Shown here: piece after piece, positions 17,144-24,813 of the stretch
Layout of the letters: every line of letters begins with the position of its first letter
Position numbering within the stretch: position 1 is the stretch's first letter
NCBI GenBank assembly: GCA_036675565.1
Contig: JAKFER010000151.1
Location: forward strand, 1 to 46,570
Direction: 5' to 3'
Source: JACCYQ01 sp036675565
GTDB lineage: Bacteria; Bacteroidota; Bacteroidia; Chitinophagales; Chitinophagaceae
Length of the DNA: 46,570 nt
The notes under the pieces: model-generated
Told to the model about the DNA's origin: nothing
Seen by the model: the letters and a program-made list of their open reading frames with translations, nothing else
The model's database searches: none
Made by a program: the position numbers and the translations under genes

Positions 17144-17662
17144 ATGAAGAAAAGTTTATTGATCCTTACCTTAATGATTTGTACCCGTTTTGCCTTTGCA
17201 CAACAGCATTATGAAATTATTCATGAAGCCAATGGGCCATCCATACTTAAAGGATTGATCTCATTCGAAGATATTAACAAAAACGGCCATGCTGAGTGGT
17301 TTGCGACTAATCAACAGGGTTATACACCCAATTTACTGGCGGTGGATGCATTAAAAAAGCATGGATCATCTATTCACATCATTGCCTTTGTGGGTACCTG
17401 GTGCGATGATTCTAAATATATTCTTCCAAAATTTTACAGTTTAATACAAGCCGCTTCATTTCCGCAACAAAAAATTTCTCTTATTGGCACTGACAGGAAT
17501 AAAAAAACTCACAGCTATCTTGCAGAAGCACTCAATGTTTATAATGTACCCACTTTTATAGTGATGCAGGATGGAAAAGAACTTGGAAGAGTGGTAGAAT
17601 ATGGCAAATATGGCATGTGGGATAAAGAATTGGGAGAAGTGATAAAACAATTAGACAATTAG
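17144..17662 (+). CDS. Secreted thioredoxin-fold protein with a single active-site cysteine (CxxS)
   Basis: 172 residues. The signal peptide (MKKSLLILTLMICTRFAFAQ) precedes a thioredoxin domain with the active-site loop GTWCDDSK and the cis-proline VPTF (Pro136). Only Cys87 is present; the second position is Ser90. CxxS thioredoxins cannot complete dithiol exchange alone and usually isomerise disulfides or trap mixed disulfides. The tail PGKELGRVVEYGKYG-like segment (DGKELGRVVEYGKYGMW) is typical of Bacteroidota thioredoxin-family proteins. The last codons and the TAG stop are made of the AT-rich repeat described at 17648-17678. TATTTTTA at 17114 may be its -7 box. Confidence 0.85.
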   Translation: MKKSLLILTLMICTRFAFAQQHYEIIHEANGPSILKGLISFEDINKNGHAEWFATNQQGYTPNLLAVDALKKHGSSIHIIAFVGTWCDDSKYILPKFYSLIQAASFPQQKISLIGTDRNKKTHSYLAEALNVYNVPTFIVMQDGKELGRVVEYGKYGMWDKELGEVIKQLDN

Positions 17663-17678
17663 GCAATTTGATAATGAG
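17648..17678 (+). repeat. AT-rich 12-mer-type repeat, copy after the thioredoxin-like gene
   Basis: Degenerate units built on CAATT(T/A)GA(G/C)AAT run through the last four codons of the gene, supply its TAG stop and continue past it. The same kind of sequence, in the same orientation relative to the upstream gene, occurs at three other places in the window. Confidence 0.6.
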
Positions 17679-17822
17679 TTATTGCCGATAATACCTCCCT
17701 GCTATCAAAACCGACCATAATTGAATGTGATTTAATAAATCATCAGCCTTTGTTTGAAAGACACCGGCGGGTTAGGTAGAAAGTTGGAATAATTTACATG
17801 TTACTTTGATATTCCCTGATCC

Positions 17823-17865
17823 CAACTTTCAAATTCTCAAATTTTCAAATTCTCAAATTCAATTG
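17823..17865 (-). repeat. AT-rich 12-mer-type repeat, copy after the propeller gene
   Basis: Read on the minus strand this is an alternating series of AATTTGAGAATTTGAAA units that begins within seven bases of the stop codon of the 17867-18682 gene. It matches the polarity of the other copies relative to their genes. Confidence 0.65.
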
Positions 17866-17866
17866 T

Positions 17867-18682
17867 TTATTCAGGCAATTTGTAAATCCTGATCAGGTTT
17901 GGTGAATGCGCATAAATTTTTGAAGCCGTGAATTGCAGGTGATCATAAGGCAAAAAATCTTTTGGTATATCATTTTCTTTCAAAGCAAAAGAATTAACCA
18001 GGTAACGTTGCAAACGATTTTCTTTTGTAGCAATGATTGACCTGGCCGTTACCGTTATATTTTGCCAACCAGGATAAGTTATCCGGTTTTTTAGCGTACC
18101 ATAATAATCAAATACAAAAAAACCCTGGGTGCTGTCATACAAATACACATAACCATCCTGGTCAAAAATATGCTGGGGTTGGGGAGCTTCCTCAAACAAC
18201 TGCCTGAAATCTGGTGTTTCCATTAGCAGTTTTCCTTCCTCATTGATTTTTTTCAACTTATTTTCCAATGCATCATAAAGCCAGATATTGCCATCGTAAG
18301 ATTGGCCAATGGAAGAAACCTGGAAAATCCCCAGCTTGCGTAAATCAATTGTGTGACGCATATTTAATAATCGGTCAAGTACCACAATGGTGGAGAAATC
18401 TTTATAATACAGCAATACTTTTAATGGATTTGAAACATCGATGGTGCTTAGTTTTCCAAAACGTTTTACATTATTATAAACAGCTACAGAATCACCCCGG
18501 TTATCCAGTTTTTTTAATTGATCGGTTGAAGACAGGATATAGAGATTATCCATGTTATCTACTTTAAATTGTTGAATATCCCCTTCAATTGTAGTGATCA
18601 AAGTAAATGAACTATCTTTTTGCGCATACACCCGGACGGTGGTTGCAAAAAATAAAAATGATATAAAAAGTATTCTGTTCAT
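17867..18682 (-). CDS. Secreted beta-propeller-like protein of unknown function
   Basis: About 271 residues. The signal peptide MNRILFISFLFFATTVRVYA precedes repeated four-strand motifs (FKVDNMDNLYILSSTDQLKK, GQSYDGNIWLYDALENKLKK, FDQDGYVYLYDSTQGFFVFD) that resemble six-bladed propeller proteins. No catalytic motif is visible. ATG 18682 is chosen because it starts the signal peptide and lies one base after the lpxH stop; an in-frame start at 18709 would run into lpxH. It is the last gene of the rsfS-ftsH-lpxH run, so a role in the cell envelope is plausible but unproven. Confidence 0.8.
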   Translation of the reverse strand: MNRILFISFLFFATTVRVYAQKDSSFTLITTIEGDIQQFKVDNMDNLYILSSTDQLKKLDNRGDSVAVYNNVKRFGKLSTIDVSNPLKVLLYYKDFSTIVVLDRLLNMRHTIDLRKLGIFQVSSIGQSYDGNIWLYDALENKLKKINEEGKLLMETPDFRQLFEEAPQPQHIFDQDGYVYLYDSTQGFFVFDYYGTLKNRITYPGWQNITVTARSIIATKENRLQRYLVNSFALKENDIPKDFLPYDHLQFTASKIYAHSPNLIRIYKLPE

Positions 18683-18683
18683 T

Positions 18684-19469
18684 TTAAGGAATTCTGACAA
18701 TTTTATCATCTTGACCGCACCAGGAAAGTAATTTCATTTCCGTTCCATCAAATACAGCATAAGTAAAATAAGTGATCCAATCACCCAGGTTAATATACCT
18801 GCTATTATTGGATAGACGAAAATCAATGGGCAAGTGCCTATGTCCAAACACAAAAAAATCTTTATGCACCAATTTTAGTTGCTCTTTGGCATAAACGATC
18901 AGCCATTCATTTTCTTCACCTAAAAAAACTTCCACCGAATTGGCAGATTTTGCACGACTCCGGTTACTGAAATAATCGGCCATTCCCACACCGATGGCTG
19001 GCGGCAATATGCCAAATAACCAATTGCAAACCGGGTTCCGAAAGATTTTCTTTATAAACTTATAGCCCTGGTCCCCCGGGCCCAAACCATCACCGTGACC
19101 AATTAAAAAACTTTTTCCAAAAAGCTCAAATTCTTTAGGTTCAAAATAAACCGGGATCTTTAATTCTTTTTCAAAATATCCATTCATCCACATATCATGA
19201 TTGCCCACAAAGAAATGCATGGGAATTCCACTATCACTTAATTCGGCAAGCTTGCCTAACAACCTGACATAACCCTTTGGAACAACTTTCCTGTATTCAT
19301 ACCAAAAATCAAACAGGTCTCCGACAATAAATATTTCAGCTGCATCATGCTTTATGTGATCAAAAAAAGCAACCAGTTTTTTTTCTCTTTCAAGACTAAG
19401 AGAATGATCAGGAACCCCGAGGTGGAAATCAGAAAGGAAATATATTTTATTACGTACGGAAGTTTGCAC
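18684..19469 (-). CDS. lpxH: UDP-2,3-diacylglucosamine diphosphatase (LpxH-type)
   Basis: 261 residues with all metallophosphoesterase motifs in order: SDFHLG (Asp14, His16), GDLFDFW (Asp51), GNHD (about 107), GHGDG and GHRH. The GDLFDFWYEY and GHRHLPIDF contexts are characteristic of LpxH, which splits UDP-2,3-diacyl-GlcN to lipid X in lipid A synthesis at the inner membrane. Bacteroidota LpxH proteins are about this long and include the PAIGVGMADYFSNRSR segment. The gene touches its upstream neighbour with no gap and is one base from the next, so it is translated within a tight operon. Confidence 0.93.
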   Translation of the reverse strand: MQTSVRNKIYFLSDFHLGVPDHSLSLEREKKLVAFFDHIKHDAAEIFIVGDLFDFWYEYRKVVPKGYVRLLGKLAELSDSGIPMHFFVGNHDMWMNGYFEKELKIPVYFEPKEFELFGKSFLIGHGDGLGPGDQGYKFIKKIFRNPVCNWLFGILPPAIGVGMADYFSNRSRAKSANSVEVFLGEENEWLIVYAKEQLKLVHKDFFVFGHRHLPIDFRLSNNSRYINLGDWITYFTYAVFDGTEMKLLSWCGQDDKIVRIP

Positions 19470-19901
19470 TTATGTAGCCTTGTTTTTTTGTTTCCAATAT
19501 TGCAGTACATCTCCGCTTTCAATGACAGGTCGGTTTTGGATATCGCTGTTATACCAATAGATCCATGCTTCCTGCAAATGATCCTTGATCCAAACGGGCG
19601 TTTTTGCACGTTGGTAAAGAGGCGTGTCTCCTTCTTCAACAATTAAACCCTCATAATCATCCAACTGTCCCATTGCCCAGCCAAACTCATCTTCATTTTT
19701 GATTTTATACAATTCACCAATGATGAATTTATCCTCCCCTGTTTCAAGAGCTGCGGGATATTCGCCCATATCATATAAAATGCCTTTTACTTTTGCATCA
19801 CCCACTAAGGTAAAATAATCACTTATGTATTGATAAGCCGGGTGATGAAATCCGCTGCGTAAAGAACCGTAAACAAATAAGTAATAAGGTGCCTGGTCCA
19901 T
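19470..19901 (-). CDS. Gamma-glutamylcyclotransferase-like (AIG2/GGCT) protein
   Basis: About 143 residues. The family signature YGSLRSG (residues 10-16) begins the domain, followed by KVKGILYDMGEYPAALETGE and a conserved acidic segment LDDYEG. The fold makes cyclotransferases that act on gamma-glutamyl peptides or amines; the real substrate of this branch is not known. The ATG at 19901 overlaps the stop of the LUD gene (TAATG), so the two should be translationally coupled; an in-frame ATG at 19937 would lie inside the LUD gene. It abuts lpxH directly. Confidence 0.88.
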   Translation of the reverse strand: MDQAPYYLFVYGSLRSGFHHPAYQYISDYFTLVGDAKVKGILYDMGEYPAALETGEDKFIIGELYKIKNEDEFGWAMGQLDDYEGLIVEEGDTPLYQRAKTPVWIKDHLQEAWIYWYNSDIQNRPVIESGDVLQYWKQKNKAT

Positions 19902-20551
19902 TATGATTGATTTAGTGGTACATCTACAAGTAAACAAAATACTTCTTTTGGGCCGTGAACACCTACCACCAATGTCTTTTCTATATCTGCTGTTCTGCTG
20001 GGCCCGGTTGCAAAGGTTATCATGGAAGGAAGTGTGGCCCCGTATTTACCTTTCAGCATTTGCAAAGCATCTTTAATATCATAAACTACCTGTGATGTAT
20101 ATGCGATGCAAATATGAACAGGTGCATAAACACTGACCGTTCTTCCGACTGGCTGCGCTGAACTAAGCACCATGCTCCCCGTCCGGGCTACCAAAGCCTC
20201 ACAACCTGTTACGCTTACATCGCACTGGCCGAGGTCTACATCATGAAACTGTGTAAAATTATTTTGCGCCAGCATGGCTTTTAATGTCTCATCCCTGCAA
20301 AAAATCTTTTTCCATTCCATTTTCTGAACCAGCATATTTAAATGTGCTACCAGTTCCTGGTGATTGGCACAAAAAACAAACCGGCCCTGCAAACGGGTGA
20401 ACTCCTCTGCAAACTGCACTTCCAGTTCCTGGGTAGAAGGTTGAAAAACAGAAGTGGCTCCTTCACTTTGTGGAAAAGGAATAGGCGTTGATTGACTCAA
20501 CGCCTTCCTGATTTTCTTTAATATGTTTTCCTTTGCGGGAGAGATATTCAT
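19901..20551 (-). CDS. LUD-domain (LutC/YkgG-like) protein
   Basis: 216 residues. A helical N-terminus is followed by the LUD domain with DVSVTGCEALVARTGSMVL, PVHICIAYTSQVVYDIKDAL and the ATGPSRTADIEKTLVVGVHG signature near the C-terminus. LUD proteins are linked to lactate utilisation (LutC) when beside LutA and LutB, but those are absent here. In Bacteroidota a single LUD gene often follows ftsH, as it does here (15 bases after), so its job is probably different and is unknown to me. Confidence 0.9.
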   Translation of the reverse strand: MNISPAKENILKKIRKALSQSTPIPFPQSEGATSVFQPSTQELEVQFAEEFTRLQGRFVFCANHQELVAHLNMLVQKMEWKKIFCRDETLKAMLAQNNFTQFHDVDLGQCDVSVTGCEALVARTGSMVLSSAQPVGRTVSVYAPVHICIAYTSQVVYDIKDALQMLKGKYGATLPSMITFATGPSRTADIEKTLVVGVHGPKEVFCLLVDVPLNQS

Positions 20552-20566
20552 TGATATCCTTTCAAT

Positions 20567-22654
20567 TTATAATCCCGGTGGATGATTGGTTACGTTGCTG
20601 TCGTAAGGTGGTACGCCTTCACTGATAACACCCGTATCGTGCTTCTCTTTCTCCGTCTTAGTGTCATCATCATCTTCCAGTAATTTCTTTTCTTCGTAAG
20701 GACGCTTACCGATCAAAGCTTCCACATCGCTCTGGAATAATACTTCTCTTTCCAGTAATGCTTCGGCAAGGATTTCCACTTTTTCACGTTTTTCCAACAG
20801 TAAAGCTTTCGTTCTGCTATAAGCTTCATTGATCAAAATTCTTACTTCATCATCAATTAACCGGGATGTTTCTTCACTGTAAGGCTTGGTGAAATTGTAT
20901 TCGCCTTGTTGCGGATCATAGAAACTCACATTACCTACTTTTTCATTCATACCATACACACTGGTCATGGCATAAGCAATCTTGGTGATTTGTTGTAAGT
21001 CGTTTTGTGCTCCGGTAGAAATTTTTCCGAAGAAAATATCCTCACTGGCCCTGCCGCCTAAGGTCATACAAATCTGGTCGATCAACTGATCGGTATTATA
21101 TAAATACTGCTCTTTGGGTGTGTACTGGGCATATCCCAATGCAGCTACCCCACGAGGTACAATAGTTACTTTTAATAATGGATAAGCATGTTCCAGGTAC
21201 CAGCCGCAAATGGCATGACCCGCTTCATGATATGCTATAATTCTTTTTTCTTCAGGTGAAATAATCTTGTTCTTCTTTTCCAATCCACCGATAACGCGGT
21301 CAACTGCATCCTGGAAATCTTCCATTTCTACATGCTCTTTGCCTTTTCTTGCGGCAATCAAAGCTGCTTCGTTACACACATTGGCAATATCTGCTCCGGC
21401 AAAACCGGGTGTTTGCTCAGCCAGTTTGTGAATGTCCAGTTTGGTTGATATTTTGATTGGCTTCAGGTGAACTTTAAAAATAGCTTCCCTGCCTTTAAGG
21501 TCTGGTTTGTCGATTGAAATTTGCCTGTCAAAACGACCGGGACGAAGTAAAGCGCTATCCAATACATCTGGACGGTTGGTGGCTGCCAGCACGATAATGC
21601 CTACATCAGTTCCAAAACCATCCATTTCAACCAGCAACTGGTTCAAGGTACTTTCCCTTTCATCATTGCTCATCATGGCATTCTTTCCACGGGCACGGCC
21701 AATGGCGTCGATCTCATCTATAAAAATGATACAAGGTGCTTTTTCACGTGCTTGTTTAAACAGGTCACGTACCCGGCTGGCTCCAACACCTACAAACATT
21801 TCTACAAAGTCAGAACCGCTCAGGCTAAAAAAAGGAACCTGTGCTTCGCCGGCCACAGCTTTAGCTAATAAGGTTTTACCCGTTCCAGGAGGGCCTACCA
21901 ATAATGCACCTTTCGGTATCTTACCACCCAGGTTAGTATATTTTTTTGGATTTTTCAGGAAGTCAACAATCTCCATTACCTCCACCTTCGCTTCATCCAG
22001 GCCTGCAACATCTTTAAAAGTGATATTTACTTTAGTTCCTTTATCAAATAAAGTAGCTTTTGATTTCCCAATATTAAAAATACCGCCAGGGCCCCCGCCT
22101 GAACCGGCACCGCCCCCCATTTTACGCATCAGTAAAATCCAAAGGGCTATGAATAATAAAACAGGTAATAATAAATTCAGGATACCGCTAAACCAGTCTC
22201 TTTCCTGTTCCACTTCATAAAGCACCTGTTGCACATTGGGATTGGATTCATAGAACTCCCTGATCTCCCGCTGAAAATCTTCACCCGTGATTTTAAAGTA
22301 CAAATGAGGTCCTTCCTGGTTAATTTTCCCGGTTACCCCTCTTTCAACGTTTTCGTTATACTTGGCAATTTTATCTTTCTTAAGATAAACCCTTACCATG
22401 TTTTTGTTAGAAATGATGATGAACTTTTCGACATCACCTTCGGTTAGCATTTCTTTAAAAGCATTCGGATTGGTCTTGGCAATATTGGTAGATAAAGGAC
22501 CAAAAAAGTTAAAGCCAATTAAAACAGCGAAGATGATAGCATATACCCAGTAAATACTGAATTTAGGACCCTTTTTGGGGGGTTCTCCTCCGGTGGGTTT
22601 ATTATTGAAGCGTGGCAATTTGTTATCGCTCTTGTTATATGGATCTTGTGACAT
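20567..22654 (-). CDS. ftsH: ATP-dependent zinc metalloprotease FtsH
   Basis: 695 residues. Two membrane helices (about 33-53 and 155-176) flank a periplasmic domain. The AAA module has Walker A GPPGTGKT (254-261), Walker B FIDEID (311-316) and an intact second region of homology (ATNRPDVLDSALLRPGRFDR). The protease module has HEAGH (476-480) and a later Asp ligand in GAQNDLQQ. FtsH degrades membrane and regulatory proteins; in Enterobacteria it controls LpxC, so its operon with lpxH is notable. The start MSQDPYNKSDNK is the only sensible ATG. The gene lies 88 bases after rsfS and 15 before the LUD gene. Confidence 0.98.
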   Translation of the reverse strand: MSQDPYNKSDNKLPRFNNKPTGGEPPKKGPKFSIYWVYAIIFAVLIGFNFFGPLSTNIAKTNPNAFKEMLTEGDVEKFIIISNKNMVRVYLKKDKIAKYNENVERGVTGKINQEGPHLYFKITGEDFQREIREFYESNPNVQQVLYEVEQERDWFSGILNLLLPVLLFIALWILLMRKMGGGAGSGGGPGGIFNIGKSKATLFDKGTKVNITFKDVAGLDEAKVEVMEIVDFLKNPKKYTNLGGKIPKGALLVGPPGTGKTLLAKAVAGEAQVPFFSLSGSDFVEMFVGVGASRVRDLFKQAREKAPCIIFIDEIDAIGRARGKNAMMSNDERESTLNQLLVEMDGFGTDVGIIVLAATNRPDVLDSALLRPGRFDRQISIDKPDLKGREAIFKVHLKPIKISTKLDIHKLAEQTPGFAGADIANVCNEAALIAARKGKEHVEMEDFQDAVDRVIGGLEKKNKIISPEEKRIIAYHEAGHAICGWYLEHAYPLLKVTIVPRGVAALGYAQYTPKEQYLYNTDQLIDQICMTLGGRASEDIFFGKISTGAQNDLQQITKIAYAMTSVYGMNEKVGNVSFYDPQQGEYNFTKPYSEETSRLIDDEVRILINEAYSRTKALLLEKREKVEILAEALLEREVLFQSDVEALIGKRPYEEKKLLEDDDDTKTEKEKHDTGVISEGVPPYDSNVTNHPPGL

Positions 22655-22742
22655 GTATTTTTTTCTTATGAATTCCTGCTAATTAATAACTATTTGCGTG
22701 TAATTGTTTAGCTGAACTTATTTTTTAACAATATAAATTAGA

Positions 22743-23150
22743 TTATTGATCATTGTGTTCTTCTAATTGGGCATCGTTCCACATTTCTTCCAGCCGGTAA
22801 AATTTACGACTTTCAGGATGCATCACATGTACAACCACATTCACATAATCTATCAAAATCCATTGTAAAGCCTGGTAACCTTCAAAATGGTAAGGTGTTT
22901 CATCACAATTATCTCTTACCTCTTCCCGAACATGATCGGCAATGGCTTTTACCTGTGTGGTACTAGGAGCCTCACAAATAATAAAGAAATCCGCAACTGC
23001 TTCTGGAATTTTTCGAAGGTCAAGTGAAGTAATGTTCTCTCCTTTCTTATCCTGGATAGCGTGAATAATGGTTTTTAAAATTTTAGCGCTTTTAGTTAAT
23101 CGCGTTAAACTGTTCTTTTTCCTGTTCGCTAATATGGCCAGTTGTTCCAA
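22743..23150 (-). CDS. rsfS: Ribosome silencing factor RsfS
   Basis: 135 residues. The RsfS/Iojap domain is clear (IIHAIQDKKGENITSLDLRK, ADFFIICEAPSTTQVKAIAD, YHFEGYQALQWILIDYVNVVVHVMHPESRKFYRLEEMW as successive conserved blocks). It binds ribosomal protein L14 and blocks subunit joining when growth slows. The start codon appears to be TTG at 23150: no ATG precedes the conserved part, and an in-frame TAA lies about 30 bases upstream. It heads the ftsH-lpxH run. Confidence 0.93.
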   Translation of the reverse strand: MEQLAILANRKKNSLTRLTKSAKILKTIIHAIQDKKGENITSLDLRKIPEAVADFFIICEAPSTTQVKAIADHVREEVRDNCDETPYHFEGYQALQWILIDYVNVVVHVMHPESRKFYRLEEMWNDAQLEEHNDQ

Positions 23151-23335
23151 ATAATTATCTTTTAAATGAATGAATATTTAAGGGCAGTAAAGCAGGTTTA
23201 GCGCTTTCTAGATCCGTTTTTTTGATGAAGGCTCGTAATTTAAATTGGTTCAATAAAAAAAGATAGAGATGCTGTTTTGAAATGCAATGCTCCACGTTAT
23301 TCGTTCATCCTCACATTTCTTCCTTTTTTGGCCTC

Positions 23336-23343
23336 TATCTTTG
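23336..23343 (+). promoter_or_regulatory. Candidate -7 box of birA
   Basis: TATCTTTG is an exact TAnnTTTG match 17 bases before the TTG start codon. The predicted transcript begins close to a two-codon ATG-AAT-TAA frame that ends just upstream of the gene. Confidence 0.45.
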
Positions 23344-23360
23344 TCAAAAATATGAATTAA

Positions 23361-24140
23361 TTGCCACAACATTCTGCACCTTTCACAATCGGGTTTCCTT
23401 TTATTGAACTGCTCACTGTTGATAGTACCAACAACTATGCCATGGCAAAGGTGCATGAAGGCTTGGCACAACCGGGTTTAGCCATTATGGCCCACGATCA
23501 AACCGCGGGCAAAGGACAAAGAGGAAAAAGCTGGGAGGCAGGTAAAAATCAAAACATCAACCTAAGCGTAGTTATAAGGCCAACAGGCTTGTCCATAGCT
23601 AATCAATTTGCACTCTCCGCTGCTGCTGCAATGGCTGTTCATCAATTTTTTGCTAAATATGCAGGGTGGGAAGAGACAAAGATTAAATGGCCAAATGATA
23701 TTTATTGGCGTGACAGAAAGGCAGCAGGGATACTTATTGATAATGTTTTGAGCCCAGGCAAGAATGGCGGCGAGACAGAATGGAAATGGTCCGTTATTGG
23801 GACCGGTGTGAACATCAATGCTGCTTCCTTTCCGGCTCATTTACCCAATGCGGTTTCGCTGAAACAAATAACCGGGAAGGAGTTTAACATTACCCTTTTA
23901 GCCAAAGAGCTATGCGAAGTTTTGGACGAAAAAATCCATTTGCTGTTGAATCAAAGTACTGAAATCATTATTGATCAGTACAACCATCTTTTATACAAAA
24001 AAAATGAACCCGTTAAATTGAAAAAAGGCAACCGGGTTTTTGAAGCCCTTATAAAAAAAGTAAATCTGAATGGGCAACTGGTCATCCATCATGCTATGGA
24101 AGAAAATATTGATTTTGGTGAAGTTGAATGGCTCATCTAA
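23361..24140 (+). CDS. birA: Biotin--[acetyl-CoA-carboxylase] ligase (no DNA-binding domain)
   Basis: 259 residues. The catalytic domain shows VDSTNNYA, the adenylate loop GKGQRGKSW, the KWPNDIYW motif with the catalytic lysine, AAGILID, and the C-terminal SH3-like barrel (LKKGNRVFEALIKKVNLNGQ). It lacks the N-terminal helix-turn-helix of E. coli BirA, so it is a group I ligase that biotinylates carboxylases without repressing genes. The start is TTG 23361, because ATG 23352 in the same frame is followed at once by TAA. The first later in-frame ATG would cut off the conserved STNNYA region. Confidence 0.93.
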   Translation: MPQHSAPFTIGFPFIELLTVDSTNNYAMAKVHEGLAQPGLAIMAHDQTAGKGQRGKSWEAGKNQNINLSVVIRPTGLSIANQFALSAAAAMAVHQFFAKYAGWEETKIKWPNDIYWRDRKAAGILIDNVLSPGKNGGETEWKWSVIGTGVNINAASFPAHLPNAVSLKQITGKEFNITLLAKELCEVLDEKIHLLLNQSTEIIIDQYNHLLYKKNEPVKLKKGNRVFEALIKKVNLNGQLVIHHAMEENIDFGEVEWLI

Positions 24141-24228
24141 CCACCCAAATTCCCATCTCAAAAAATCGTAACTTCTACAGGCAACTAAAGTTGATTTATA
24201 CCCGATAATAGTTTAAAGTTTTTATTCA

Positions 24229-24813
24229 TTGCTATCGGTAGAAGAACTAAATGAACATATAAAGGGATGCGCCCTGAATAAAAGAGAGAGCCAAAAAAAA
24301 ATTTACAGCTCCTTCTACACGTATGCTATGACCATTTGCAACCGATATGCCGGTTCGGAAGAAGATGCAGTTGAAATCCTGAACGATTCATTTTTAAAGG
24401 TTTTTAAAGAAATTGACCATTTTGTTCCGGCTTACCAGGATGTAAATAATTCCTTTAAAGGCTGGTTGAGAAAAATTGTGATCTATACATCCATTGATCA
24501 TTACCGAAAAAATTTAAAGCACAAATTAAAAACGGAGTTGAATGAAAATGTGATATCACTTTCAAGCTTTTCTCCCGGTGCCATTGAAAAAATCTCACAC
24601 GAGGAAATCATAATAGCTATTCAAAAACTTTCTACAGCTTATCGTACCGTGATCAACCTGTTTATTATAGAAGGATATAGCCATGAGGAAATTGCCAATA
24701 TGCTTCATATATCTGTAGGCACTTCCAAATCAAATTTGTGGAAGGCAAGGCAACAGTTACAAAAAATCATTCACAAACAAAACGAGGTGTTAACAAAGAA
24801 AAATGTCGTTTGA
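24229..24813 (+). CDS. ECF-type RNA polymerase sigma factor
   Basis: 194 residues with sigma region 2 (about 25-70, SFYTYAMTICNRYAGSEEDA and VEILNDSFLKVFKEIDHF) and region 4 (about 126-180, LSTAYRTVINLFIIEGYSHE and IANMLHISVGTSKSNLWKAR). Such factors redirect RNA polymerase to envelope or stress genes and are held by anti-sigma partners. The start is TTG 24229; an in-frame TAA lies at 24214-24216 and the first in-frame ATG falls inside region 2. Its end overlaps the next gene by 11 bases, a sign of coupled translation and of a sigma/anti-sigma pair. Confidence 0.92.
   Translation: MLSVEELNEHIKGCALNKRESQKKIYSSFYTYAMTICNRYAGSEEDAVEILNDSFLKVFKEIDHFVPAYQDVNNSFKGWLRKIVIYTSIDHYRKNLKHKLKTELNENVISLSSFSPGAIEKISHEEIIIAIQKLSTAYRTVINLFIIEGYSHEEIANMLHISVGTSKSNLWKARQQLQKIIHKQNEVLTKKNVV

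Noticed and set aside
19901..19937. Longer start for the gamma-glutamylcyclotransferase-like gene
   Set aside because: The ATG at 19937 would lie inside the LUD gene, while ATG 19901 overlaps its stop in the usual TAATG fashion and begins just before YGSLRSG.
21507..22220. 237-residue open frame on the strand opposite ftsH
   Set aside because: It lies wholly inside ftsH, its composition (Ser/Pro/Arg-rich, no fold) is that of an antisense shadow, and ftsH is certain.
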